Below, one piece after another: positions 1-9,897 of a DNA stretch of 64,000 bases (its first letter is position 1; the number at the start of each line of letters is the position of its first letter). This DNA comes from Prorocentrum cordatum (Eukaryota > Sar > Dinophyceae > Prorocentrales > Prorocentraceae), in the NCBI GenBank assembly GCA_963575745.1, contig CAUYUJ010016349.1, positions 590,402 through 654,401 of the forward strand. Reading direction: 5' to 3'. Under the pieces are notes generated by a model. It did not search any database. It was not told where the DNA came from and worked only from the letters and a program-made list of their open reading frames with translations. A program made the translations under genes and the position numbers.

Positions 1-524
1 ACCCGCCCGATCTGCCCGTCTGGTTCTGCCACGTTCTTTCTGCGCCTAGCCTCTGTCCTGCTACTCTCTCTCTCGTGCTCCACCCTCCTCCCTCCCCCAT
101 TGTCCCTTCCTTCCATACGTCCTCTCTTCCCCTGCCTTAGAGGCTGCAAGAAATACAAGTTGCAGGTAAGAAAGGTATATAACCCCAATGGGTTACGCTC
201 GAAGACGAAGAGGGCGGGTATCGATGGGTTTGGACATACGTGTTGAGTGGTCCGCGAGCAGATAAGAGCGAACAGTCTTAAAATTATTCTTGTTGTTGTT
301 GATGAGACCGTGTTTCTGGGGCCCGGTTGCGTTTCGCCCCCGGGGTGGGCGCAACGCCACCGCGCAACGGTCGAGCGCGAGCGTGGTTGAGTTGCGACCT
401 CCCCTCCGCGAGTTGCGCCCTCGAGTGCGCGAGTTGCGCCACCCCCTTGCGTGTCTTGTGCGGCTTTCGCGGCGAGCCCCATAGGGTTTTGCGGCACTCC
501 GTATCCGATGTGTAGAGCATCCTG
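1..524. other. No gene recognised
   Basis: Starts in C/T-rich DNA and then runs into degenerate copies of the minisatellite that follows. No reading frame here has protein-like composition on either strand. The open frames that cross it exist because the repeat lacks stop codons in several frames. Confidence 0.5.
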
Positions 525-930
525 TACAGGCCGTATTGGATCTCGTACAGGCCGCATCGGATTTGTATAGGACCCGTGTTGGATTTGTATCGGGCTCCAT
601 ACAGGCCGCATGGGTCGGATCCCATGCAGGCCGTATGTGATCTGTGTCGGATCCCATACAGGCCAGTGGGGATCTGTGTCGGACCCCGAACAGGCCGAAT
701 GGGATCTGTATCCGATCCCATGCAGACCGTATTGGTTTTGTATTCCATACAGGCCGCATGGGATCTGTATCGGGCACCATTCAGGCCGTATTGGATTTGT
801 ATCGGATCCCACACAGGTTGTATGGCTGTTTCGGATCCCATAGAGATCGGCCGTATGGGGTCTGTAGCGGATCCCATACAGGCCGTATGGGGTCTGTCTC
901 GAATCCCATACAGGCCGTCTGGGATCTATT
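525..930. repeat. Minisatellite, ~33-bp unit
   Basis: Tandem degenerate copies of a unit built around ATCCCATACAGGCCGTATGG followed by GATCTGTATCGG, repeated about every 33 bp. Copies differ by scattered substitutions and small indels. It ends in a short CA run near 943-957. Frames are open on both strands, but the predicted peptides are only the repeat translated. Confidence 0.85.
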
Positions 931-954
931 TCGGCACACACATACACACACACA

Positions 955-1440
955 CACCTCATACGGTTCGTGGCCCCACAGGGGGCACAACCGAAGGTTT
1001 CGGGCCTATTTCGGCACACCCCTCACATTGCTCGTGGCCCCACGGGGGGCGCAACCAAAGGTTTTCGCGGCCCACAAAGGGGCTCCAGCGAATTCGGGTC
1101 CATGTCAGCACACACCTCACACGGTTCGCAACCGAAGGCATCGGGTCCATTTCGGCATGCCCCACAGTTTGTGTCCCCACAGGGGCGCAACCGAAGGCTT
1201 CGGGTCCATTTCGGCACACCCTTCACACAGTTCCAGGCCCCACAAGGGGCGCAATCGAAGGCTTCGGGCCTATTTCGGCACACCCTTCATTCGGTTCGTG
1301 GCCCCAAAGGTGGCACACCCGCAGTCTTCGGATCCATCTCGGCGCACCCCTCACACTGTTCCTGACCCCGCAGGGGGTGCAACCGAAGGCTTCGAGTCCA
1401 TTTCGGCGCACCCCTCACACGGATCGTGGCCCCACAGGGT
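955..1440. repeat. Satellite, ~62-66-bp unit, CGTGGCCCCACAGGG family
   Basis: Tandem copies of a unit containing TTCGTGGCCCCACAGGG, then GCRCAACCGAAGG, then TTCGGGTCCATTTCGGCACA. The same core (CGTGGCCCCAYAGGGAG followed by CACCGAAGG) recurs at 17.3, 48.7 and 50.3 kb, so this is one member of a dispersed satellite family. Confidence 0.85.
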
Positions 1441-3243
1441 GTTCCACGCTGGCTGTTGTAACATTCCCACAGAGTTGTAGATTTTATACCATCCCCATCG
1501 AGTTCCAAGTGGGTATTGTACCATCCCACCATCCCTAAGCGTTCCCAGAAGATCTTGGGCCATCCTTATAGGGTTCTCAGTAGATGCTGCATTCTGATTT
1601 CTAAAAGAGTAGTCGATTCTACCCCCCCTGGAATGAACGATCCACCTTTTCGTCGTACAATTTGCGTACGGTTCTGCCCCATCGTCCTTCCGAAATTTGA
1701 ACTCATACCATCCCAGCCCAGCCGGTATCGCCCCCCCGCCATCCTCTGCAATAAATACTATGCGCCCACTCTCGTGTATCAAAAACCATCAGTTTCCACA
1801 AATCCCTTGCAACACATGGGACGAGGTGCACACGCGCGCGTCGTCGCGCGCGCACGCCTAAATCCTTGAACAAAAACCTTCATCGTCGGAAGGGTTTCAA
1901 TATCGATTGTCACGAAAACATACAACAGCCACATGGGCAAAACGAATGTTCAAAACAAGTTAGCGCCCGCGCTCTTGCGAATCCTTTAGAAGAGGACAGG
2001 TTTTTCAAAAACTTATAAAATTCTTCCAAATTTGCCTCTCGCGCGCGCGTGTCAGAATCGTCCCAACGCCCTTGCGCACGTGCTGTCGCAAGAATCCCCC
2101 GCAACAAATGTGACTGAGCGCCCACCCGCGCATCGTCGCGCGCGCATGCCGCGATCCTTCAAAACCCTCACGTGTCGTATGGATTTCAGCACTGTCCCGA
2201 ACACATGTATAAACACATGGTGCTGCACCATCAGTTTACAAACATGTTTACTTTCCGGCTCCCGCGAATCCTGCAGAAGGTCATGAGTTTTTCACGCTGC
2301 CATGAAGTTCTGCCAAACGGGCCCCGCGCGCTGCACGTCGAAATCATCCGGGCGCCCTTGCGCGCGGGCAGGGAGGGGGGGGCACGACCCGTGTCAGATA
2401 ACACCATGCGGGCCCCTCTCGCGCGTCGGCCGCGCTCGCATGTCGAGCTACGCCAGAACCTTCATCGCCGACGCGAGGACGCCGTCGTCGTCGTCGGCGT
2501 GAACAGCATCGGCGCCGTCACTGGCCTTGCCGTCGTCGTTGTCACCATCGTCACCAGCATCGCTACCATCATCATCGCGCCTACCGTTGTCGACCTTGCC
2601 ATGATACCTTGTCCGCCAAGTCGCCGATTCGCCTTGAAGTGCCCGCTTGGAAGTGCCCAGCGGTCAGCGCCGCCGCGGCTGAGTCGGTCGCAACAAACTA
2701 GCTGGCCATTGCGCGCGCGAGCATGCGCGGGCTAGCGCGGCCGCAGCGATGCACCAGCCAACTCCATGCTCTCACCGCAATCGCCGCCGCTTGGGCTTTG
2801 CAGACCAAGTTGCGGGTGGGTGGGATGATTGCGCGAGCAGTGGAGTGGACAACTCATTGCGGACAGCAATTCATTGCACCCCATGTGATGCACTGCATGG
2901 GCTGCATCATATCGATTTCACAACACAGGTGGCCCCACATAGATTGCATCACACAGATTGCACCACATAGGTTACAGATCATCGATTCCAGATTGCACAG
3001 AATAGGCTGCACTACATAATTTGCACCACATCGATTGCAGAACATCTTTCGTTTCACACCGATGGTGCCACCTAGATTGCTTCACGGATGTAGCACCACC
3101 CATACGGCTCCAAACAACCAGTTTGGCGTCAACGCTGGTTACCATGGTTGTGATCAGGACATCTTTTGTTCTTCCAAACACGTGCCGTGATAGGCCTACG
3201 GGAATGCCAGGACGGTCGGACCTTGCTCAGCTTCGCGCGCAGT
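1441..3243. other. Long stretch without a supported gene
   Basis: AT-richer than most of the window. Contains short CG-alternating runs (around 1838 and 2040), a GTC/ATC-rich patch near 2480-2600 and a degenerate repeat of CATAGATTGCATCACA type near 2890-3070. The end (about 3165-3235) matches the last part of a repeat also found at 30.9 and 48.2 kb. No frame looks coding. Confidence 0.45.
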
Positions 3244-3448
3244 AGCGCGCGCAGCTCTCCCGAGGTGCCCGGGCTCCCGCCGCCAAAGGCGGGCGGCTTC
3301 CTCCGCGTCCTCGCGCACGCCGTCGACGGCCCCCTGGCGGACGCCTCCGACGCCGGCCGCCGGCGCCGCCAGCGGCTGGATGCGGAGCTGCGCGCGCACC
3401 GAGTGGACGTCGCCTGCCTGCACGGCCTCGACCCAGAGGAGCACACGA
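3244..3448 (+). CDS. Exon: degenerate EEP (CCR4/ANGEL/nocturnin-like) N-terminal part
   Basis: Plus-strand frame encoding about 60 residues with FLRVLAHAVDGPLAD followed by RRQRLDAELRAHRVDVACLH and GLDPEEH. In the endonuclease/exonuclease/phosphatase superfamily the matching stretches are the opening strand with a catalytic Asn (the TYNVLAD type) and, after a Leu-rich helix, D-V-x-C-LQE with a catalytic Glu. Spacing and pattern agree, but Asn is replaced (HAV) and LQE reads LHG. This could be a catalytically dead copy, a diverged paralogue or a chance resemblance. The acceptor may be the AG at 3287-3288; the donor is probably GT at 3449-3450. The next exons in this strand and style lie at 8.5 and 9.8 kb. 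Confidence 0.5.
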
Positions 3449-3477
3449 GTCGGTTGCGCGTGTGTAGGCCTCCGAGC

Positions 3478-3626
3478 AGATGGGGTCGGAGGATCGTGCC
3501 GCATGGCCGCTGCGGCTATATGTGGAGCCCGATTTTCTTCACGCAGGCGTCGCCGATGCATCGCCGACGTCGCCGATGCATCGGCGACGTATCGCCGATG
3601 CGGCGCAATCCTCCGACCCCATCTAC
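3478..3626. mobile_element. MITE with GATGGGGTCGGAGG termini, copy 1
   Basis: About 149 bp. The left end reads AGATGGGGTCGGAGGATCG and the right end is its near reverse complement (CCTCCGACCCCATCT). The interior is a run of CGCCGATGCATCGCCGA. Two related copies occur at 4.66 and 15.96 kb. Non-autonomous: no protein is encoded. Confidence 0.75.
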
Positions 3627-4659
3627 TCCGACCCCATCTAGAAGGCCTTTAGCGTAAGAGTGAGCTCTCGCCGGAGTGAGCTTTGGTGTGGGCACGCCGG
3701 GGTCCCCAGACGGCTGAATGCGATACGATAGCAGCGGCCTGCGCGCTGGGGTTTATCCCCCTCGCGCCCCCCCCAAAGCCGCGCACCAAAGGTCACTCCA
3801 GCCTAGTGTCATTCCTACGGGCAGCCAATCGAAGAACAGAGAACTGCATGAACATAATAATCTCCCAGAGCTCCGCGCGGACCAGGCCCCCAGATCGGCG
3901 CCGGGCGCCCCTTGCGGCACCTGTGGAGCCGCCCCTGGCGCGTTCCGCACGCCATGGAGGGGGGCCCAGCGCCGATCCAAGAAATCCGCGCGCACCTCAG
4001 CGAAGTCATGTTCATGCCGTTTCTTTTTTTGAGCTGCGGCATCCGACGTCCAGACCCGACCGGGCCCCCAGGTTTTGGGACGTCTTCGTCGGTTCCCAGA
4101 GGTCTTCTCGTCTCCTGGTGCATTCCAGCAGCTGCGCCTCGTCGAGAGCAGTCCAGGGGTGCTCGGATCGTCCGGATCGGCCGCTAGAGGCCCGAGTTAT
4201 GGCCATAAGATTTGATATCCTCGCGTCGGGGAAACCACGAAGGAATGATTCTTGCTAGGTTCGGACTCTGAGGGCCCTCGCCGGGCCCCAGGGCCGTCCA
4301 AGGATGATTCTGGAGGGAAACCCAGTCCTGGGGAAAGGGGTCGAGCCCTCGGGGGTCCACGTGGTGAGAACATCACTGCACCCGGGGTTTTTCGTTGTCC
4401 CTGTTTGCTCGGGTCGGTCCCTCGCTCGGCTCTGTTCGGGTCCTGGTCCGTCCCTCGCTTCTTTCGGCCCTTCCTCGGGCCCCTCGCTCGTCGTTTCGGC
4501 GCCACGGGCAGGAGTGTTCGGCAGACGATCACCCGCGCGCAAATCAAAAAAGCACCCGGGGTCTGGGCCTGGGTCGTGAGAAGCCACGGCGTGGACAGAT
4601 CTCAGCCGGAGGTCCCGCGATCCCCTCCTACTCCTAGGCCTCCCAGAGAAAGTCGGATC
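3627..4659. other. Repeat-rich, no gene recognised
   Basis: Contains a dispersed palindromic repeat (about 3850-4021) with GCATGAACAT / ATGTTCATGC ends and a GCGCCGATCCAAG core. A copy of the widespread GGGCCCTCGCCGGGCCCC repeat lies at about 4265-4380. Open frames on both strands carry no conserved-looking protein. Confidence 0.45.
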
Positions 4660-4836
4660 AGATGGGGTCGGAGGGTCGCGCCGCATCGCCGATGCATCGC
4701 CGATGCGGCTCGATGCGGAGCCCGATGTTCTCCACGCCGACATCGCCGATGCATCGCCGATGTCGCCGATGCATTGCCGATGCATCGGCAAATGTATCGC
4801 CAACGTAGCGGTGACGCGGTGCGACCCGACCCCATC
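4660..4836. mobile_element. MITE with GATGGGGTCGGAGG termini, copy 2
   Basis: About 177 bp, same terminal inverted repeats as the copy at 3.48 kb, with a longer GATGCATCGCCGATG interior containing a GCGGAGCCCGATGTTCTCC segment shared with the 15.96-kb copy. Confidence 0.75.
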
Positions 4837-5096
4837 TAGGAGGCCTCTGTCTGCACTTCGCGGTGTGCCTCAGGCCGCATCGTTCTACGGATAAAGGGCC
4901 CCGGTGTTTGGAGCGGGGGCGGGAGAGCTTGCCGTGCTGTTCGGCGGAGATACAGAGTATCAATGGCACGCGCGCCGACCTTCAAAACTGCGCGTGTGAT
5001 CCGATCGTTCTTGGTGCAACTTCCTGATACTTCTTCAACGGCTGCACACCGATTGGGTCGTCTGCTGGGCGTGACATTGATACCTCCCCCTCATCC

Positions 5097-5152
5097 GCTT
5101 CCTCCTCCTCCTCCTCCTCCTCCTCCTCCTCCTCCTCCTCCTCCTCCTCCTC
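5097..5152. repeat. CTC triplet microsatellite
   Basis: Uninterrupted (CTC)n of roughly 50 bp, one of more than twenty CTC/GAG arrays in the window. The proline, leucine and serine runs of overlapping frames are translations of this repeat. Confidence 0.9.
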
Positions 5153-5260
5153 TCCCCGAGTTCTTTTCGAGACGCCCAGATGTCAACAGGAGGAGGGCGG
5201 GCGCGACGTCGCGGCGGCCTTCTTCGGCTGGGGCTACTGCGGGTATTCGAATGCAGAAAA

Positions 5261-5382
5261 GCAGGGCTGGACCTAAACGCTGTTTTGCTGGACTTCGGCT
5301 GTGTTTTGCTTTTCGCTTAGGGAGGGAAGTACAGGAAAGCAGGTGGAACAAGACGAACAACAACGTTTAGGTCCAGCCCTGC
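5261..5382. mobile_element. Short MITE with perfect 19-bp terminal inverted repeats
   Basis: The left end GCAGGGCTGGACCTAAACG (5261-5279) is exactly reverse-complemented at 5364-5382. The 122-bp element may be flanked by a short duplication: GCAGAAA occurs just outside the left end and overlaps the right end. The interior is GC-poor relative to its surroundings and encodes nothing recognisable. Confidence 0.8.
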
Positions 5383-6718
5383 AGAAACTCATTGCGCAAA
5401 CATGAACTGTCGCAGGTCCACACGCATTTGTTGAGTCGGCGTTGGACCCCTGGCGGCGCCTCCGGCGCCGCCCCTTGCGCGATCCGCGCCCGGGGGGGGG
5501 GATCCAGCGCCGACCCAAGAGATCCGCGCAGACCTCCGAAAGGTGATGCTTACAGTCGGCGCATCAAATAGGAGGTCAGACTGCCAGCAGGTGGCCCATA
5601 CGGAAACCTCCTGTCCCCCAGGCGCCCGAGGAGGCCACCGAACAGCCGGGGCACCGCGTGGCGACTAAGATGGACGACGGAGTTGCCCCTAGATTACTTC
5701 TGGCAAGGTTTCTGGTCGCGTGTGCTTACTGGGTGCGCATGTTTTTGTGTTGTTTGCCCCCTTCTTCAAGAGGCCCCGAGCCGTTCCCTGGGGGCAGCTT
5801 TTTCGTCACGGGCCCGTTTTTGATGGCCCCGCGGCCAAGCAGCGGGGCCTGGGGGCCGAAATCGGGACAACATCGATCGGACACAACAGAAATCCGATTT
5901 TCGGGGACAGTCAGCACGCACAGCAAGGATGAGCCATCTTCCCAAATGTACCCTTGCATCTGCTCCTTCGACCCCATCCTCAGCGACTTTCGCTGGCCAG
6001 CCTCGTTCGAACAACGTGAACATGAGCCTCGGAGGCCCTTGCATCCTTACCACGCATCCTTAGGATGCGGGTTGACTGTTTGCGGTCGGGATCTTTGGGA
6101 TCGCATGTCGCTCCGCCGGCTCTGGCCCACCAATACCTCCGCGCGACACGCTGTCCTATCCTTGGTACCCCAGCGTCCTCGTCCCGAGCTTGTCCGAGCT
6201 TCCCGTCGAGCGGAGCCGAGCGACACGCCGTCCACTCGCGAAGCGCAGCGTGCCGCCGGGGCTGCCGCCGCGACACGCTCTCGAAAAATGTCTGGCCGTG
6301 CGGGTCCTTTCCATGGTAGATCGCGCGAGCTTTGTATACCGCCGTGCTTCCGTCTTCCGAGGACACAGGCGTGGTTTCGCGTGCGGTAATCGATGAGATA
6401 GCGCCGATTTAGCGTCAACTCGCGTCGATCAGCGTCGATGCAGCGTCGACGAGCGTCGGCTCGCAAGAGCCAGCAATATGGCACGGGGAGCCCTCTGCCT
6501 GGTGGCCACCGAACTGCCCAAACGTTCCTGTCCGTAGAATCGAGGCGCTGACAGCCCTCCGCCTCCACCTTCTGTGCCTCCCGACCTCCGCGGAAGGCGC
6601 GGAAGGCTCCCTCGAAAGTCACGGAGACCCCACGCCAGCCAAGGACACCCACACAGACCAAGTTGAACAAGGGGCGGAAGGTCATTAGGGCGGAAGGTCC
6701 GGAAGGATGCGGGTGAGG
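5383..6718. other. Repeat mosaic without a supported gene
   Basis: Includes another copy of the GCGCCGACCCAAGAGATCC palindromic family (about 5385-5560), a CGCGACACGCTG family repeat (about 6130-6290, also at 20.1 and 38.0 kb) and a GCGTCGATCAGCGTCGATG repeat (about 6390-6475, also at 24.5, 24.9 and 31.1 kb). Frames with high GC are open on both strands but lack domain-like patterns. Confidence 0.45.
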
Positions 6719-6849
6719 CTTGGCATCGCTCGGACGTGTGCATTTTTCTTTCGGCGAGGGCCATCGAGGAGCATCCTTGATCGTTTGGCGAAAACACCAC
6801 GTACGAAACCAAAAAAAAGCACATGGATGGACGTCCGAGCGATGGCCAG
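6719..6849. mobile_element. MITE, GCTCGGACGT termini, copy 1
   Basis: Begins TGGCATCGCTCGGACGT and ends ACGTCCGAGCGATGGCCA, an imperfect terminal inverted repeat of about 15-17 bp. The interior has GGAGCATCCTTGATC and a GGCGAAAA segment. Copies lie at 7.0 and 20.97 kb. Confidence 0.75.
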
Positions 6850-6999
6850 GAGGGGAGCAGGACCACTTCCGGGCTCAGGGGGGGGGGGCTCGGGCTGCCG
6901 GGCGCCGCCCCTCGGGCCCGGGTCGCGTGGAGCCTGTTTTCTTTTGGGGGCTCCGCCTCGGCCCGCCGTGGCCTTGGCGAGCACCTCTCTCGCTCCTGC

Positions 7000-7136
7000 T
7001 TGGCCTCGCTCGGACGTGTGCACTTTTCCTTCGGCGAGGAGCATCGAGGAGCATCCTTGATCATTTGGCGAAAAAAATACACCAGGCACGAAACCGAAAA
7101 AAAAAGCACAGGGAATGGACGCCCGAGCGATGGCCA
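7000..7136. mobile_element. MITE, GCTCGGACGT termini, copy 2
   Basis: Same organisation as the copy at 6.72 kb (CTCGCTCGGACGTG start, CGCCCGAGCGATGGCCAG end). The two copies are separated by about 150 bp of very GC-rich sequence whose coding status I could not decide. Confidence 0.75.
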
Positions 7137-7277
7137 GCCTGCGTTCTGGCGGTCCGCCCGGCAGCGCCACGAGACCGCAGTGGGGTCCTCTCCAGGGCTC
7201 GTCTCGGTGCCTCCGATGCGATGCAGCTCCGCTCCGGTGGCATCCGGTTCCGATTCGATTCGGCTTCGGATTCCGAT

Positions 7278-7476
7278 TTTCGGGGGCAGAAAAGAGGGGG
7301 TGATGACTAGGGGGCGTGGATATCATGGCGTGGGCTATGATATTTCCCCAGATTTCATGGCGCCTCTTCTTATTTCATTACGTCCCTGGTCCCCCCGCTG
7401 GGCCGCGCACATGCCGCTGGTCATGATTTGCACCCCCCCTCTTGGACACCCCCCTCTTGGCCGCTCCCGAGAATTG
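7278..7476. mobile_element. Inverted-repeat element with CATGGCGCCTCTTCTTAT core, copy 1
   Basis: The left end (TTTTCGGGGGCAGAAAAGAG) is inverted at the right end (CTCTTGGCCGCTCCCGAGAA). The core TTTCATGGCGCCTCTTCTTA and the following GCGTCCCTG/GCTGGGCCG blocks are shared with a copy at 12.72 kb. Confidence 0.65.
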
Positions 7477-8375
7477 GGACCCGATTTCTCAATGGAGGCC
7501 TACTAGCCTGCGGATGTCTGCCGATTCGGCTTTTCCCGACTCGGCTGCCGACCTCCGTCGATCCGATCCATGTCGATTTCCGATCCGACTTGTCGATTCG
7601 ATTCTGGGCTCTCCTGAAAGGGCACAGCACGATGCCGAACTCAGCGACGCAGCCGTCAGACCACCGAGCCACCGCCAAGCGCCGCGCACACGCGCGCAAG
7701 CCTAGCGTCCAGCCAATCCGAAACAGGCATTTTGGTTGTACCGCGGCTCGAGCAAACGAGTGTTTGTTGCACGAGGGGGCGTGGACGAACCGGGAAAATT
7801 ATGGGTTTCAAGTCCCATGGGGGAGGGGTGGAGCCCGGGGGGCTGGAAATCATGTTTTTCGTAGCCTCCCCCCCCCCAGGGCCGTTCGGCCCTGGGGGGG
7901 GGGATCGCACTAAAACCTGGTGGCCCGTGGAGCACCGCTCGAAAGGCCACCGGTTGGCACGTATCTTAACGTGAAGGTGGATGTAAAGTAGTGACAGAAG
8001 ACAGAACAAGGAGGAAAGGGAAGGATGACCATGGTCTCGAAGAGGCGGAGAGAAGGCCTTCTCAGAAGGCGGCGGGACTTCTCAGAAATCCTCGCGCCTT
8101 ATGAGGAGTCTGCTGCATTTCTGCGAAAGGCTGGGGACACTCCTGAGAAGACCCGGGGACGTCCAAGCCTCCTGAGAAGGCCCGCCCCTTCTCACTTCCC
8201 CCCGGGCTCGCCGCCGATCCTCGGCTATCCGTCTGGCCGTGCCATGACCGCAGGGGTTCTCTCAGAGGTTTTCGGCTCTTGGTGGCATGTGTTCCCGATG
8301 GGTGCTGCCTCCCCAAACGAAGGCCGGCGGCGAGGGCTTGAGCAACACATGTAAACATGACAGAGAGGCGCTGAG
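7477..8375. other. Repeat mosaic, no gene recognised
   Basis: Contains the CGATTCGGCTTTTCCCGACT family (about 7510-7610, repeated at 23.1-24.0 kb), a C-rich/G-rich inverted patch near 7865-7905, and at about 8040-8215 a repeat built from GGCCTTCTCAGAAGGC blocks that recurs at 34.0, 42.2 and 58.9 kb. Confidence 0.5.
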
Positions 8376-8456
8376 GGGGGGAGGAGGAGGAGGAGGAGGA
8401 GGAGGAGGAGGAGGAGGAGGAGGAGGAGGAGGAGGAAGAGGAGGAGGAGGAGGAGG
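8376..8456. repeat. GGA triplet microsatellite
   Basis: (GGA)n of about 80 bp lying some 55 bp upstream of the predicted 3' splice site at 8510. Triplet arrays close to exon edges are frequent in this window. Confidence 0.9.
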
Positions 8457-8510
8457 ACCTGAGACTCGTGGTCGAGGGGCAGCATACTTCCAAGGGGGAG
8501 CCTCTCCCAG

Positions 8511-8634
8511 GTACTTTGCCTCCCGGGGCCGCGGCGGCGACGGCGCCGCGGCCCCCGGCGGACACGCGGAGCGGGTGGCCGCCCTCGCCGCCGAGGCGCT
8601 GGGCGCGGCGCCGTGCGAGGCCCGCCTGCCGCAG
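8511..8634 (+). CDS. Exon: middle part of the putative EEP-like protein
   Basis: Follows a C/T-rich stretch and CAG at 8508-8510. It encodes about 41 residues with YFASRGRGGDGAA, then HAERVAALAAEALG and ending EARLPQ. Third positions are nearly all G or C, unlike the shifted frames. It ends at CAG, and the intron starts with GC at 8635. The same 29 bp around this junction are repeated at 9780-9808, so splicing after CAG in both copies gives LPQ followed by ALPRGG in frame. Assignment to the exon at 3.2 kb rests on strand and on the downstream DGVEVF motif. Function is inferred only. Confidence 0.5.
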
Positions 8635-8679
8635 GCGCTTTCGCGCGGCGGCGACGCCGCTCTCGACGAAGGCGACGAC

Positions 8680-8701
8680 GACGACGACGCTCTCGCGACG
8701 A

Positions 8702-8733
<32 letters not shown>

Positions 8734-9161
8734 GCGACGGCGACGACGGCGTCGGCGACGGCGACGGCGGCGACGGCGACGACGACGCTGTCGACGACGG
8801 CGACGGCGACGACGGCGACGACGACGCTTTCGACGACGGCGACGGCGACGACGATGACGACGGCGACGACAACGACGACGACGACGAAGTAGGCGACAGC
8901 GGACGACGACGACGACGGCGACGACGACGGACGACGGACGACGACGACGCTGCCGGCGACGACGACGACGATGCTGACGACGACGACGGAGAAGACGACG
9001 AAACCGACGACGACGACGCTCTCGACGACGGTGGCGATGGACACGGCGGCGACGACAAGGGCAACGGCGACGGAGACGACGACAACGACGACGACCGAGG
9101 ACGCACGACGGACGATGGCGACGCTGCCGGCGACGACGACGTTGATGCTGACGACGGAGGA

Positions 9162-9251
<90 letters not shown>

Positions 9252-9312
9252 TGCGACGGCGACGATGGCGATGCCGTCGACTACGACGACGACGACGACG
9301 ACGACGACGGAC

Positions 9313-9344
<32 letters not shown>

Positions 9345-9372
9345 CCGCGATGACGCTGTCGACGACGCTGTC

Positions 9373-9404
<32 letters not shown>

Positions 9405-9663
9405 CGGCGACGACGACTACGACAATGACGACTCTACGACGACGACGACGGCGACGACGATGTCGACGATGACGACGACTACGACGACGACGGCGACGGC
9501 GGCGACGACGACGGCAACGCCGATGACGGCGTCGGCGACACGATGCTGACGACGACGACGATGACGGTGACGACGACGGCGACGGCCACGGCGACGGCGG
9601 CGGCGATGACGGCGACGACGATGACGACGACGACGACGACGGACGACGACGACGACGACGGAC

Positions 9664-9697
<34 letters not shown>

Positions 9698-9772
9698 GCG
9701 ACGGCGACGACGACGAAATCGAGGACGACGAATACGACGACAAAGACGACGACGAAAGCGACGACGGCGGCG
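8680..9772. repeat. CGA trinucleotide satellite filling an intron
   Basis: About 1.1 kb of (CGA)n with CGG, CGC and ATG interruptions and a pure core near 9165-9250. It is open in several frames on both strands (Asp, Thr, Arg, Ser and Val runs), so long frames across it mean nothing. It is bounded by a 29-bp direct repeat at 8623-8651 and 9780-9808, and the predicted intron is 8635-9791. Confidence 0.9.
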
Positions 9773-9791
9773 GCGGCGGCGCCTGCCGCAG

Positions 9792-9897
9792 GCGCTTCCG
9801 CGTGGCGGGGCGGGGAGGGGGCGGTCAGGGGGGGGAGGTCGAATTTCAGCGGATGGTGTCGAAGTCTTCTGTCGCAGGGTGTGTGGGGGTCCCGTAA
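9792..9897 (+). CDS. Exon: EEP-like segment with DGVEVF motif
   Basis: Starts after the CAG at 9789-9791 in the second copy of the 29-bp repeat. The frame reads ALPRGGAGRGRS and then ISADGVEVFCRR. CCR4-type proteins carry a D-G-x-x-I/V-F-(Y/F)-(R/K) motif downstream of the LQE motif, and ADGVEVFCRR matches it well. The 3' end is uncertain: GT at 9892 would end the exon after about 33 residues, or the frame could run to the stop near 9970. Together with the 3.2-kb exon this is the main reason for calling an EEP-like gene. Confidence 0.45.
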
